Shown: positions 7,957 to 16,391, numbered from the stretch's first letter. The stretch is DNA of 64,000 bases from G965279355 sp965279355 (GCA_965279355.1 OZ257155.1:2914001-2978000); one strand, 5' to 3'. The notes: generated by a model from the letters alone, not told the origin. Made by a program: numbers and translations.

Positions 7957-9987
7957 ATGAGTGAGGGGGCGCAACCGGCCGGCAGCGGCTGGTTCGGCGA
8001 GCTGTTCCGCGAAGGAGCACGACATCAACCCGGCGGCGCATGGGCTGTGCTCATCGCCGTCGGCTCGGTGGCGGCGGCGCTCTACGTGGTCTGGGTCGGC
8101 GCGGCGGCGTCCCTCACCGGTGATGCTGCGCTGGCGCTGGCCAAGCGGTTCGATCTTCTCTGGCTCGACCCGTTCGCGACCTGGGCGCGGTCCTTCACCG
8201 CGCGCTTCCATCTCGATATCTCGGTCTTCATCGCGATCACCTTCCCGATCGCGTTCCTCACCACCACTGCGCGGCCATCGCGCCAGACACTGGCCTGGAC
8301 CGATATCGCGCTGGCGGTCATCGCCTTCTCGGTTGCCGCCTACTACATCTACAACGCCGACAAGTTCCTGAACTGGAGCCGCGGCTTCTCTCGGCCGACG
8401 ACGTTCGACTACCTCGCGGGCTTCGCGCTGATCGGGCTGGTGATCGAGCTCACGCGGCGCTCCACCGGCTGGGGCCTCACGACCTTCGTATTGATCGTGC
8501 TGGCCTATACGTTTTTCGGGCACTTGCTTCCCGGCGAACTCGGCCAGCATAATTTCAACTGGCGCTACTTCCTGGAGATGACGACGATCCAGAATGACGG
8601 CATCTTCGGATCGCCGCTCGAAGTCGGCGCGTCTTACGTGTTCCTTTTCGTACTGTTCGGCAGCTTCTATCACCAAGCCGGCGGCGGGCAGCTGTTTTAC
8701 GATCTCGCCAGCGCCGTAACGGGACGCATGCGCGGCGGCGCCGCCAAGGCCTGCATCTCGGCCAGCGCGCTCTACGGCTCGGTCTCGGGCAGCCCGACCG
8801 CCGATGTCGCGACCACGGGGCCGCTGACGATTCCGATTATGAAGAAGACCGGCGTCTCGGCAATCCGCGCCGGCGCGATCGAAGCCACGGCCTCAACGGG
8901 TGGCGCCATCCTGCCGCCGGTGATGGGCGCGGTCGCCTTCATCATGGCCGACGTCACCAACATTCCCTATGCCCAGATCGCCTGGGCCGCGACGCCACCC
9001 TCGATCCTCTACTACGTCTCGCTCTACTTGCTGGTCCATATCGACGCGGTGCGTTACGACGAAGGCCGCATTCCCGAAGAAGATATCGTGACCTTGTGGA
9101 CGGCACTCAGGAACGGCTGGCCGTTCTTTATGCCGCTGATCGTCATGATCGTCCTGCTGATCATGGGCTACACGCCGAGCTACGTGGCGGCGGGTTCGAC
9201 CATCGCGGTGATCGCGCTGTCCTGGCTGACGCCCAAACACGCCATCACGCCGCGCAAATTCGTTGCCGCCTGTGTCGAGACAATCTCGCAGCTTGTGCCG
9301 CTGATCGGCGCCGTCGCCGCGGCCGGCCTCATCATGGGCTGTTTCGAAGTCTCGGGCTTGGCCGGCAAGTTCTCGTTCCTGCTCTCGACGCTGTCGTTCG
9401 GTCTGCTGATCCCGACCCTGATAGTTTCCGCCGCGTTCCTGATCCTGCTCGGCATGGGCATGCCGACGGTGGCGGTCTATACGCTGGGCGTGGCGCTGCT
9501 GGGACCGCTGCTGATCGGCAAGCTCGACCTGCCGCTGATGGCGGTTCACATGTTCCTGGTCTTCTACGCATCGCTCTCGGCGATCACGCCGCCGGTCGCG
9601 GTCGCGAATTTTGCCGCGGCCGCCATCGCCGGGGCCAATCCAATGTCGCTGGGGCCCTATGCCTGCAAGCTAACCGTCGGCGGCTTCATGGTGCCGTTCT
9701 TCTTCCTGTTCAACACAGGACTGCTGATGGAAGGCACCGTGGTCGACATCGTCAGCGACTTCGTGATCGGCGGACTGATGGTGGCCTACGCCTCGCTGGC
9801 GTTGCATGGCTGGTGGGGCAAGACGCCGATCCCGTGGGCCGTGCGTCTGGTACTGGGCGCGGTGTCGCTCGCGATGATCAATCCGCATCCGATGATCCAG
9901 TTCCCGGCGACGCTAATCGGTGCCGCGATGGTACTGGCGATGTGGAAGCTGATTGCGCCGGGCGAGCCGGCCGCCGCGAAGGCCTAA
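7957..9987 (+). CDS. TRAP transporter, fused DctQM permease (TAXI type)
   Basis: A 676-residue inner-membrane protein with many hydrophobic segments along its length. The N-terminal quarter corresponds to the small DctQ subunit and the rest to the large DctM subunit. DctM features include GSVSGSPTADVATTGPLTIP and SASTGGAILPPVMGAVAF-like segments and a late PTVAVYTLGVALLGP segment. Such fusions are typical partners of TAXI binding proteins. It is the second gene of a two-gene operon, and its end overlaps the convergent DUF2177 gene by four bases. Confidence 0.93.
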   Translation: MSEGAQPAGSGWFGELFREGARHQPGGAWAVLIAVGSVAAALYVVWVGAAASLTGDAALALAKRFDLLWLDPFATWARSFTARFHLDISVFIAITFPIAFLTTTARPSRQTLAWTDIALAVIAFSVAAYYIYNADKFLNWSRGFSRPTTFDYLAGFALIGLVIELTRRSTGWGLTTFVLIVLAYTFFGHLLPGELGQHNFNWRYFLEMTTIQNDGIFGSPLEVGASYVFLFVLFGSFYHQAGGGQLFYDLASAVTGRMRGGAAKACISASALYGSVSGSPTADVATTGPLTIPIMKKTGVSAIRAGAIEATASTGGAILPPVMGAVAFIMADVTNIPYAQIAWAATPPSILYYVSLYLLVHIDAVRYDEGRIPEEDIVTLWTALRNGWPFFMPLIVMIVLLIMGYTPSYVAAGSTIAVIALSWLTPKHAITPRKFVAACVETISQLVPLIGAVAAAGLIMGCFEVSGLAGKFSFLLSTLSFGLLIPTLIVSAAFLILLGMGMPTVAVYTLGVALLGPLLIGKLDLPLMAVHMFLVFYASLSAITPPVAVANFAAAAIAGANPMSLGPYACKLTVGGFMVPFFFLFNTGLLMEGTVVDIVSDFVIGGLMVAYASLALHGWWGKTPIPWAVRLVLGAVSLAMINPHPMIQFPATLIGAAMVLAMWKLIAPGEPAAAKA

Positions 9988-10409
9988 AGTACCGGCGGCA
10001 TATCGCGGAGCGGCACCCTGGATGCCGCGTACCCGGCGAGCGCCGTCGCCGTCGACACGAACACGCCCCAGCCGAGATCGACGAACGCCACGGTCGCGGT
10101 GTAGCCCTGCAGAATCGCGAGATTGGTGAGATCGTAGGTGCCATAGGCGATGAGGCCAAGGAGCGCGCCGAGACCCGCGGCGTTCCGCCACGATCCGGCG
10201 CGGCGCGCGGGACGCACGGCGAACACGATCACGCCGACCACATAGCCGAGATAAAAAATTCCCGCGACCGCGACATTCACATCGGGCCGCAGCAGCGGGC
10301 CCATTTCCGTCCGGTAGAACGAGTACGCGATCAGCCCCAGCCAGAGCGCGTCGAGTGTCAGATATACAGCCAGCGCCGCAAAATAGGACCGGACATCGTC
10401 GCGTGTCAT
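9984..10409 (-). CDS. DUF2177 family membrane protein
   Basis: A 141-residue protein with four predicted membrane helices. It starts MTRDDVRSYFAALAVYLTLDALWLG and contains LIAYGTYDLTNLAILQG, the conserved core of DUF2177 proteins. The family has no established function. It ends inside the convergent TRAP permease gene. The DoxX-type gene lies 63 bases upstream on the same strand, so the two may be cotranscribed. Confidence 0.8.
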   Translation of the reverse strand: MTRDDVRSYFAALAVYLTLDALWLGLIAYSFYRTEMGPLLRPDVNVAVAGIFYLGYVVGVIVFAVRPARRAGSWRNAAGLGALLGLIAYGTYDLTNLAILQGYTATVAFVDLGWGVFVSTATALAGYAASRVPLRDMPPVL

Positions 10410-10472
10410 GTCATGCCGAAAAGAGAAGGACGATACGACGCCCGTTGCCGGACGCCGTATCGCCTTGTGTGT

Positions 10473-10928
10473 TCAGATTTCCTTGCCGAGCCTTTCATCC
10501 AGCGAGTACTTGCCGCCGCCCGCGAACGCGAAGCCCAGCGCCACCAGGCTCCACAGCAGCGGGTATTCGATGCCGCCGCGCGTCCAGAAGAAACCGCTCT
10601 TGAGATGCACCACATACCACGCGACCGTCAGCACCACGAAGATCGCGGCACCGGCGACGCGGGTGAACAGGCCCAGCGCCAGCAGGAGTCCGCCGACGAG
10701 TTCGACCAGACCGGTCGCCCAGACCAGCGGCATCGCCGGTTCGAGGCCGAGGCCTGAGAAGAATTTCGCCGCCCCTTCGCGATTGCCGCCGAACCATTCC
10801 AGAACCTTCTGCGCGCCGTGCGGCATCAGGATCACGCCTGTCGCCACCCGGATCAGCGGAATGCCAAGGTCTCCGATTCGGTCGTAGAGCGGCTGCAGTT
10901 GCGGAAAATAGAGTTGCGGTCTTGCCAT
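10473..10928 (-). CDS. DoxX family membrane protein
   Basis: A 151-residue protein with four membrane helices in the DoxX layout. It has RVATGVILMPHGAQKVLEWFGG at the first helix, then a GLVELVGGLLLALGLFTR segment, which is the family hallmark. DoxX-like proteins are inner-membrane components linked in some bacteria to quinone or thiosulfate redox chemistry; the role here is not clear. AGGGGG shortly before the ATG at 10928 fixes the start, although the frame runs open to 11369. Confidence 0.88.
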   Translation of the reverse strand: MARPQLYFPQLQPLYDRIGDLGIPLIRVATGVILMPHGAQKVLEWFGGNREGAAKFFSGLGLEPAMPLVWATGLVELVGGLLLALGLFTRVAGAAIFVVLTVAWYVVHLKSGFFWTRGGIEYPLLWSLVALGFAFAGGGKYSLDERLGKEI

Positions 10929-11013
10929 TGAAATCCCCCTGTTTAGCCATTGATCACCACAGCCGGTGAGCGCAGCATCTGCCCCGATCGCGGCTGCTTG
11001 CGGCAAGCCTACC

Positions 11014-11042
11014 TTGATCCAAAGGGCTCTGCCGCCTAAATG
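11014..11042 (+). promoter_or_regulatory. Candidate heat-shock (RpoH-type) promoter of hslVU
   Basis: CTTG at 11014-11017 is followed after 18 bases by CCTAAAT at 11036-11042. This resembles the alphaproteobacterial RpoH pattern CTTG-N17/18-CYTAT. Transcription would begin near 11050, 30-35 bases before hslV. HslVU is a classical heat-shock protease, which fits. The -10 part is imperfect. Confidence 0.45.
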
Positions 11043-11082
11043 TTTACACCTGAGCTCCTCCCTCCATTCACAATCCCGAGAC

Positions 11083-11634
11083 ATGACCGACCAAAACCAA
11101 CCGCCGTCCTGGCACGGCACAACCATCCTGTCCGTCCGCCGCGGCGGCACGGTCGTGGTCGCCGGCGACGGCCAGGTCAGCTTCGGCCAGACCGTCATGA
11201 AATCAAACGCGCGCAAGGTGCGCCGGTTGGGCGACGGCAAGGTCATTGCCGGGTTCGCCGGCGCCACCGCCGATGCCTTCACGCTGTTCGAACGGCTCGA
11301 GGCGAAGCTGGAGAAACATCCCGACCAGCTGCTGCGCGCCTGTGTCGAACTGGCCAAGGACTGGCGCACCGATCGTTATCTGCGCCGCCTCGAAGCGATG
11401 ATGGCGGTCGCCGACAAAGATGTCTCGCTGGTGCTGACGGGCAACGGCGACGTGCTGGAGCCTGAGGACGGGCTGATCGCCATCGGTTCTGGCGGCTCCT
11501 ATGCGCTGGCCGCCGCGCGCGCGCTGGTCGGCGTCGACGGCCTGTCGGCTCGCGAGATCGCCGAGCGGTCGATGAAGATCGCTTCCGAAATCTGCGTCTA
11601 TACCAACGACAAGATCATCATCGAGACGCTATAG
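11083..11634 (+). CDS. hslV: ATP-dependent protease HslV peptidase subunit (ClpQ)
   Basis: A 183-residue protein of the proteasome beta-type family. The short propeptide MTDQNQPPSWHG precedes TTILSVRRGG, so the first threonine becomes the catalytic N-terminal nucleophile after processing. GNGDVLEPEDGLIAIGSGG is the conserved metal-binding and loop region. HslV forms the proteolytic double hexamer capped by HslU. hslU begins four bases after its stop, and the two form an operon. A likely heat-shock promoter lies just upstream. Confidence 0.97.
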   Translation: MTDQNQPPSWHGTTILSVRRGGTVVVAGDGQVSFGQTVMKSNARKVRRLGDGKVIAGFAGATADAFTLFERLEAKLEKHPDQLLRACVELAKDWRTDRYLRRLEAMMAVADKDVSLVLTGNGDVLEPEDGLIAIGSGGSYALAAARALVGVDGLSAREIAERSMKIASEICVYTNDKIIIETL

Positions 11635-11638
11635 AGAT

Positions 11639-12964
11639 ATGACCGAGATTAAATCCTTTTCGCCGCGCGAGATCGTTTCCGAACTCGACCGCTTCATCGT
11701 CGGCCAGAATGCCGCCAAGCGCGCCGTCGCCGTGGCGCTGCGCAACCGCTGGCGCCGGCTGCAGCTGCCGGAAAACCTGCGCGACGAGGTGCTGCCCAAG
11801 AACATCCTGATGATCGGCCCGACCGGCGTCGGCAAGACAGAGATCGCGCGCCGCCTGGCCAAGCTGGCCGGGGCACCCTTCCTCAAGGTCGAGGCGACCA
11901 AGTTCACCGAGATCGGCTATGTCGGCCGTGACGTGGAATCCATCGTCCGCGATCTACTGGAAGCCGCGATCACCATGACCCGCGAGCGCCTGCGCAAGGA
12001 AGTGACAGCCAAGGCCGAACTGGCCGCCGAGGAACGCGTGATCGAAGCGCTGGTCGGCCAGAACGCCAGCGCCGACACGCGCCAGAAGTTCCGCAAGCTG
12101 TTGCGCGAGGGCACGCTCGACGACAAGGAGATCGAAATCCAGGTGCAGGAGTCCGGCGGCGGGTTCCAGATGCCGACCATGGACATCCCCGGCATGCCGG
12201 GCGCCCAGATGGGCATGCTCAACATCAACGAAATGCTGGGCAAGGCTTTCGGTGGCGCCCGCTCCAAGCCGCGCAAGATGACGGTGCGCGAGAGCTATCA
12301 GGTGCTGATCGCCGAGGAGAGCGACAAGCTTCTCGATAACGACAAGGTCGTTTCGGAAGCCAAGCAGGTCGTGGAGCAGAACGGCATCGTCTTCATCGAC
12401 GAGATCGACAAGATCTGCGCCAGAGCGGAGCGCGCCGGCGCCGATGTCAGCCGCGAAGGCGTGCAGCGCGACCTGCTACCGCTGATCGAAGGCACCACGG
12501 TGCCGACCAAGCACGGATCGGTGAAGACCGACCACATCCTGTTCATTGCGTCTGGCGCCTTCCATGTGGCCAAACCATCCGATCTGCTGCCGGAGCTACA
12601 GGGACGCCTGCCGATCCGGGTCGAGCTCAACGCGCTGGGCCGCGAGGATTTCGTGCGCATCCTGACCGAGCCCGAGAATTCGCTGATCAAGCAGTACATC
12701 GCGCTGCTCGGTACCGAGAACGTCACACTCGACTTTCAGGACAGCGCGATCGAGGAGATCGCCAGCCTCGCCGCCGAGGTGAATCGCGGGGTCGAGAATA
12801 TCGGCGCGCGCCGCCTGCACACCATCCTCGAACGCCTGCTGGAGGACATCAGCTTCACCGCCAGCGACAAGGCCGGCGCGACCCTCGCCATCGACAGCGC
12901 CTATGTCCGCGACAAGGTCGCCGACCTCGCGAAGAACGCGGATCTGAGCAAGTTCATCCTTTAG
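11639..12964 (+). CDS. hslU: HslU ATPase/unfoldase subunit (ClpY)
   Basis: A 441-residue AAA+ ATPase that unfolds substrates and feeds them to HslV in the cytoplasm. Walker A is GPTGVGKT (residues 60-67) and Walker B is VFIDEID (about 251-257). The insertion I-domain lies between about 110 and 235 and contains the Met/Gly-rich segment GMPGAQMGM. The C-terminal end LSKFIL is the tail that inserts into HslV. Its stop codon touches the operator palindrome of the following higBA operon. Confidence 0.97.
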   Translation: MTEIKSFSPREIVSELDRFIVGQNAAKRAVAVALRNRWRRLQLPENLRDEVLPKNILMIGPTGVGKTEIARRLAKLAGAPFLKVEATKFTEIGYVGRDVESIVRDLLEAAITMTRERLRKEVTAKAELAAEERVIEALVGQNASADTRQKFRKLLREGTLDDKEIEIQVQESGGGFQMPTMDIPGMPGAQMGMLNINEMLGKAFGGARSKPRKMTVRESYQVLIAEESDKLLDNDKVVSEAKQVVEQNGIVFIDEIDKICARAERAGADVSREGVQRDLLPLIEGTTVPTKHGSVKTDHILFIASGAFHVAKPSDLLPELQGRLPIRVELNALGREDFVRILTEPENSLIKQYIALLGTENVTLDFQDSAIEEIASLAAEVNRGVENIGARRLHTILERLLEDISFTASDKAGATLAIDSAYVRDKVADLAKNADLSKFIL

Positions 12965-13008
12965 GTATACCGTTTGACGGTATACCCTTTATTGGCTATA
13001 TTATAAGG
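12964..13008 (+). promoter_or_regulatory. higBA promoter with overlapping operator palindrome
   Basis: A perfect inverted repeat has 10-bp arms GGTATACCGT (12964-12973) and ACGGTATACC (12977-12986) with a 3-bp spacer. Its first base is the last base of the hslU stop codon. It overlaps a good -35 box, TTGACG (12974-12979), followed after 17 bases by a -10 box, TATATT (12997-13002). This arrangement fits autorepression by the HigA antitoxin. Confidence 0.75.
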
Positions 13009-13287
13009 GTGATTCATTCGTTTCGCAGCCGCGATACCGAGGCTCTGTTCAATCGGGAACCGGTACGCCGCTGGCAAGCGGTTGAGCGCGTGGCGCGCCG
13101 AAAGCTCGAACAGCTGAACGCGGCCCATAGCTTGAATGATTTGCGGTTGCCGCCGGGAAACAGGCTGGAACTCCTACGCGGCAATCGGATCGGCCAGTAC
13201 AGTATCCGCGTAAACGATCAATGGCGTATCTGTTTTGTCTGGCGCTCCGATGGCGCTCATGATGTTGAAATTGTCGACTATCATTAG
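13009..13287 (+). CDS. higB: Type II toxin, HigB/RelE family
   Basis: A 92-residue RelE-superfamily protein. MIHSFRSRDTEALFNRE at the start, LRLPPGNRLELLRGNRIGQYSIRVNDQWRI-type strands in the middle and the C-terminal VEIVDYH match HigB/GraT toxins, which cleave mRNA on the ribosome. GTG at 13009 is the only sensible start. It has no Shine-Dalgarno and falls at the predicted transcription start, so the message may be leaderless. It precedes the antitoxin gene higA by nine bases, the usual toxin-first order of higBA. Confidence 0.93.
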   Translation: MIHSFRSRDTEALFNREPVRRWQAVERVARRKLEQLNAAHSLNDLRLPPGNRLELLRGNRIGQYSIRVNDQWRICFVWRSDGAHDVEIVDYH

Positions 13288-13296
13288 GAGGTGCTG

Positions 13297-13599
13297 ATGC
13301 CGAAGCTTGCACCAATCCATCCTGGAGAAATCCTGAGCGAAGATTTTCTGGTTCCGATGGAGGTAAGTCAGACCCGTCTTGCGCGTGACATCGGCGTGCC
13401 GGCCCGACGCATTAACGAGATATGCCGGGGTAAGCGTGCGATCACCGCCGATACGGCTCTGCGGTTTGCGCGCTTCTTTGGAATGTCCGCTGACTATTGG
13501 ATGACCCTTCAGGGCCGGTATGACATCCATGTCGCGGAGGACTCGACCGCCAAGCGCCTTAATCGTGAGGTCAGGCCGCTCCGGCAAACTGCGGCTTGA
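13297..13599 (+). CDS. higA: HigA family antitoxin, XRE helix-turn-helix
   Basis: A 100-residue DNA-binding antitoxin. PIHPGEILSEDFLVPMEVSQ at the N-terminus is the hallmark of HigA/VapI antitoxins, followed by a helix-turn-helix (QTRLARDIGVPARRINEICRG, about residues 25-45). AGGAGG at 13286-13291 overlaps the higB stop and sits five bases before the ATG at 13297, which decides this start over the GTG at 13291. This strong site, against none for higB, would favour antitoxin over toxin. It probably represses the shared promoter through the palindrome upstream. Confidence 0.94.
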   Translation: MPKLAPIHPGEILSEDFLVPMEVSQTRLARDIGVPARRINEICRGKRAITADTALRFARFFGMSADYWMTLQGRYDIHVAEDSTAKRLNREVRPLRQTAA

Positions 13600-13601
13600 G
13601 G

Positions 13602-13651
13602 CACCGGCCCGGCCGTGATCGGGCGTCCACCCGGCCAAGGCCCGGGGTGAC
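13602..13651. repeat. Degenerate GC-rich palindromic repeat
   Basis: Between higA and the convergent lipoprotein gene lies a stretch with GCCCGGCCGTGATCGGGCG and then GGCCCGGGGTGACG. It resembles a decayed family A element: the CGGGGTGAC end is shared, the left end is lost. It may also act as a hairpin between convergent genes. Confidence 0.4.
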
Positions 13652-13663
13652 GAAAAGCAACTC

Positions 13664-13858
13664 CTAATAATCCCAGGTCTGGCGCTGGTCGGCGAGATAG
13701 GCCTCCCATTCGCGCTGGCGTTGCTGCTGCCTTGCCGTTTCGACGGAAATACAAGTTGCCTGGTCGGCTGCGCCTTCGCAGCGGCGGCGCACTTCTTCCT
13801 CGAAGCTACAGCTGGCAAGAAGCAGCGTGGCAAGGACAGGCGAAAGAACTCGGGTCAT
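13664..13858 (-). CDS. Small lipoprotein
   Basis: A 64-residue protein with a lipoprotein signal: MTRVLSPVLATLLLASC with lipobox LLAS-C. The mature part has two further cysteines (RRRCEGAADQATC) and a Gln/Arg-rich, helical C-terminus. GGAG about six bases upstream of the ATG at 13858 supports the start. Probably an inner- or outer-membrane lipoprotein of about 5 kDa after processing. Function unknown. Confidence 0.68.
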   Translation of the reverse strand: MTRVLSPVLATLLLASCSFEEEVRRRCEGAADQATCISVETARQQQRQREWEAYLADQRQTWDY

Positions 13859-14057
13859 GACGTGCTCCGAATGGATCCTGCACTGCGAACACTGACATTG
13901 TGGCGAAAATTCCGGCGTGCGGTACCGAATGGCGACAAAGCGACAAGTTCGCATCATGTCAGAATGAAAACACAGGAATGCGAACGTTGTCCTTTTAATC
14001 CGGACTGCAATGGTATTAGTTTCTTGGGTGGCGCGTCGGGGGCCTCAAGGGGCACCC

Positions 14058-14234
14058 ATGGATAACATTGCACAGTACTTACGAGATGAAGCGACACGGT
14101 TCAGGGATCTGAGCCGGTTCGACCGCGATCCCAACATCCGCCGCAAGCTCTTCGCTTTGGCCAAACAGTGCGAGGACATCGCCCTCGAGATCGAGGACGG
14201 TCCGGTTTACAAGCGGGGCGGCGGGCGTCAGTAG
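14058..14234 (+). CDS. Short conserved hypothetical protein
   Basis: A 58-residue soluble protein starting MDNIAQYLRDEATRFRDLSR. The pattern of a helical N-terminus, then RKLFALAKQCEDIALEIE, is seen in many short rhizobial hypothetical proteins. It has no signal or membrane segment. The ATG at 14058 is chosen over an upstream start at 14010 because conserved-looking sequence begins there. Function unknown. Confidence 0.55.
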   Translation: MDNIAQYLRDEATRFRDLSRFDRDPNIRRKLFALAKQCEDIALEIEDGPVYKRGGGRQ

Positions 14235-14367
14235 CGGACCGTCCATCGAACCCACGGCCCGGCGCCACGGTGAATTTATCGTGACGCTCCGCATCGGCTG
14301 CGGATGGTAGAAGGGTGTGCTCGGCGCCGTGTCTCGCGGCGCCGATGCAGTTGAGCGTCGCGGCATC

Positions 14368-15273
14368 ATGACGAGCCTCTCTCACAAACTTCAGGCCCTG
14401 GCATTCCGTCTAGCGGTTCCAATGCTGCGCGCATTGGGCCCGGTGCGGGCATCGAATCTGGGTGGCGCGACAATGCGCTTCATCGGTCCGCTACTGGGGG
14501 CGACGCGTGTCGCCGATACAAACCTTCACGCGGCACTGCCGGATCTGACACCGGCCCAGCGTGCCAGCATCATCCGGGGCGTCTGGGACAATCTTGGCCG
14601 CACGGCGACGGAACTGCCGCATCTGGGTTCGCTGCAGCGCACCGCCGAAGGGCCGGGCTGGGAATTCGAAGGCGCGGAACATTTACAGCCGCTGATCCGC
14701 GACGGAGGCCCTGCGATCTTCTTCTCCGCACATCTCGCGAACTGGGAGCTCGTCGGGCCGGCGGTGGCGGCCGAGGGAATCCGGATGGCCGGCTTCTATC
14801 GTGCCGCCTCAAATCCCCTGACTGACGAACTGATTCAGAATCTTCGCCGCGATGCGCGCGGCGGCGCGGTGGAGATGTTCGGCAAGGGATCGCGCGGCGC
14901 CCGCGATGCGATGGCCTATCTCGCGCGCGGCGGATTTCTTGGCATCATGATGGACCAGAAGATGAATGATGGAATCGCCGTCGACTTCTTCGGCCGCAAT
15001 GCGATGACGGCGCCGGCGCTGGCTCATTTCGCCGCGCGATTCAATTGTCCGGTGATTCCGGTGCATGTGGTGCGGCTGGGACCGGCGCGGTTCCGGGTCG
15101 TCTGCGAAGCGCCGCTGCCGCGCGAGGAGACCGGCGAGCGCAATGCCGACGCGGCGAACTTCACGCAATCAATCAATCACCGGCTGGAGCGCTGGATCCG
15201 CGATCAGCCGGAAGCCTGGCTGTGGGTACACCGCCGCTGGCCGAAGAAGACGGAAGAGAAGAAGGCAGCCTGA
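14368..15273 (+). CDS. Lipid A biosynthesis lauroyl/myristoyl acyltransferase family (LpxL/HtrB-like)
   Basis: A 301-residue inner-membrane-associated acyltransferase of the LPLAT/HtrB family. The catalytic H-x4-E motif is H122 to E127 (SAHLANWE). ALPDLTPAQRASIIRGVWDNLGR upstream and GFLGIMMDQKMNDGIAVDFFGR downstream are further family blocks. Such enzymes add secondary acyl chains to lipid A using acyl-ACP. The ATG at 14368 has only a weak ribosome-binding site, and an earlier start at 14317 in the same frame cannot be excluded. It stands alone on its strand, with no other LPS gene nearby. Confidence 0.9.
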   Translation: MTSLSHKLQALAFRLAVPMLRALGPVRASNLGGATMRFIGPLLGATRVADTNLHAALPDLTPAQRASIIRGVWDNLGRTATELPHLGSLQRTAEGPGWEFEGAEHLQPLIRDGGPAIFFSAHLANWELVGPAVAAEGIRMAGFYRAASNPLTDELIQNLRRDARGGAVEMFGKGSRGARDAMAYLARGGFLGIMMDQKMNDGIAVDFFGRNAMTAPALAHFAARFNCPVIPVHVVRLGPARFRVVCEAPLPREETGERNADAANFTQSINHRLERWIRDQPEAWLWVHRRWPKKTEEKKAA

Positions 15274-15278
15274 AAAGC

Positions 15279-15680
15279 TCAGGCGAGGCGGGCGCGGGCG
15301 CGGGCCACCAGCTGACCGTCGGTCACCTTGCCGCTGTATTCGATGCTGATCTGCGCCGACGATCCGGCTTCTTCGCGCAGATAGGACACAAGGCGCGTCC
15401 GGGCGCCGTCCGGCCCGCACACCAGCAGCCTCTCGGCATCCTGGACGGCTGCGGCAACCTCCATCATGTAGTCATGACTGGCGCCGCGCGATCCCGATCC
15501 CGTGCCCCGGGAAGGACTGCCGCGCCGGCCCGATGAGAACTCCGATTTATGGAGCTCGCCGTCGACGAAGGAAAACGCTTTTGCGCCGGCCACGTCGATC
15601 CACACCACGGCGGAAATCCGCGACGGTGCCGCCGCGTCATCGTTGGGCACGACGTTCCCCGTGATCGGGGCGGCGTCCAC
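15279..15680 (-). CDS. Hypothetical protein, eRF1-domain-3-like (baeRF-like)
   Basis: A 133-residue protein. WIDVAGAKAFSFVDGELHK at the start, a variable Ser/Gly/Arg loop, and AERLLVCGPDGARTRLVSYL near the end resemble bacterial proteins with an eRF1 domain-3-like fold, often annotated as translational machinery or host-attachment-like proteins. This assignment rests on pattern only. It starts with GTG at 15680, sharing one base with the stop of the upstream gene, so it is the last of three overlapping small genes (16059 to 15279). Confidence 0.6.
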   Translation of the reverse strand: MDAAPITGNVVPNDDAAAPSRISAVVWIDVAGAKAFSFVDGELHKSEFSSGRRGSPSRGTGSGSRGASHDYMMEVAAAVQDAERLLVCGPDGARTRLVSYLREEAGSSAQISIEYSGKVTDGQLVARARARLA

Positions 15681-15871
15681 TAGGCCGCCTTCTCGCGCGC
15701 GAGCAGCTTGCGCTGCTTCTCGATCATCTCTTCGTAGCGGGTCTGCATCTTCTTATCGACGGGCGTCTTCTCGCGGATACAGCGCGTGACGACCAGGGCC
15801 ACCATCGCTTCCTCGCCGGTCAGCGCCCAGCGCCAGACGCCGATCTTCTTGCTGAAAACATTGGTGGTCAT
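15680..15871 (-). CDS. Small hypothetical protein
   Basis: A 63-residue protein starting MTTNVFSKKIGVWRWALTGE, with a basic helical C-terminus (DKKMQTRYEEMIEKQRKLLA). No motif is recognised. The ATG at 15871 overlaps the stop of the upstream gene by four bases, and its own stop shares a base with the next start. This tight coupling is the main evidence that the gene is real. Function unknown. Confidence 0.6.
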   Translation of the reverse strand: MTTNVFSKKIGVWRWALTGEEAMVALVVTRCIREKTPVDKKMQTRYEEMIEKQRKLLAREKAA

Positions 15872-16059
15872 GGCAGGAAGATCTCGCTTTCGCGGACGAC
15901 GCGGCGATGCCCGTCGCGGGTGCTGAGCACGCGGTACTGGTTGCCGCCGTTATCCGCCGGCAGAAGTTGCTCAACCTTGAACGCCCCGCCCGGCACGCTC
16001 GATTGGAAGGACGGCTCGAACTGAACCGTCTGCCCGACGTGAAACCGATGAATTGTCAT
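15868..16059 (-). CDS. Small hypothetical protein, beta-rich
   Basis: A 63-residue protein starting MTIHRFHVGQTVQFEP. The G-Q-x-V beta turn, a central QLLPADNGGNQYRVLST stretch and the end RRVVRESEIFLP resemble short SH3/KOW-like barrel proteins that are common and uncharacterised in Hyphomicrobiales. It is first of three overlapping genes. Its promoter must lie in the 380-base gap shared with cspA, which runs the other way. Confidence 0.65.
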   Translation of the reverse strand: MTIHRFHVGQTVQFEPSFQSSVPGGAFKVEQLLPADNGGNQYRVLSTRDGHRRVVRESEIFLP

Positions 16060-16391
16060 GAGGTACGCTCCGAGTTGCGAGCGGGAGCGCGGGGGGCCAC
16101 TTCATGCATGGCTTCATGCACAGCGCCGCTCATCTCTCAGTCGTCGGCGCTCAACGGCGTTACCGGCGATGTGGATATCTTATCACATCCATCCCTCCAG
16201 CGGGGGTGCATTCGCCCGCGATTCGTGCCGGATTTCATCGCTAAAACGCGTGTATTGCGCGTTATTTGGCCCATTTCACCCGGTAATCCTTGTATTTCGG
16301 CACAAACAGGCCCATATCAAGCAATCACCTCGTTTTGGTGGGCCCGTTTCGGCCGACAGGTTGCCCGGTTCCTTCCTCATCGTTGCTTGAT

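Noticed and set aside
12964..12986. The palindrome after hslU as an intrinsic terminator
   Set aside because: No T run follows either arm, and it overlaps a good -35 box, so an operator is the better reading.
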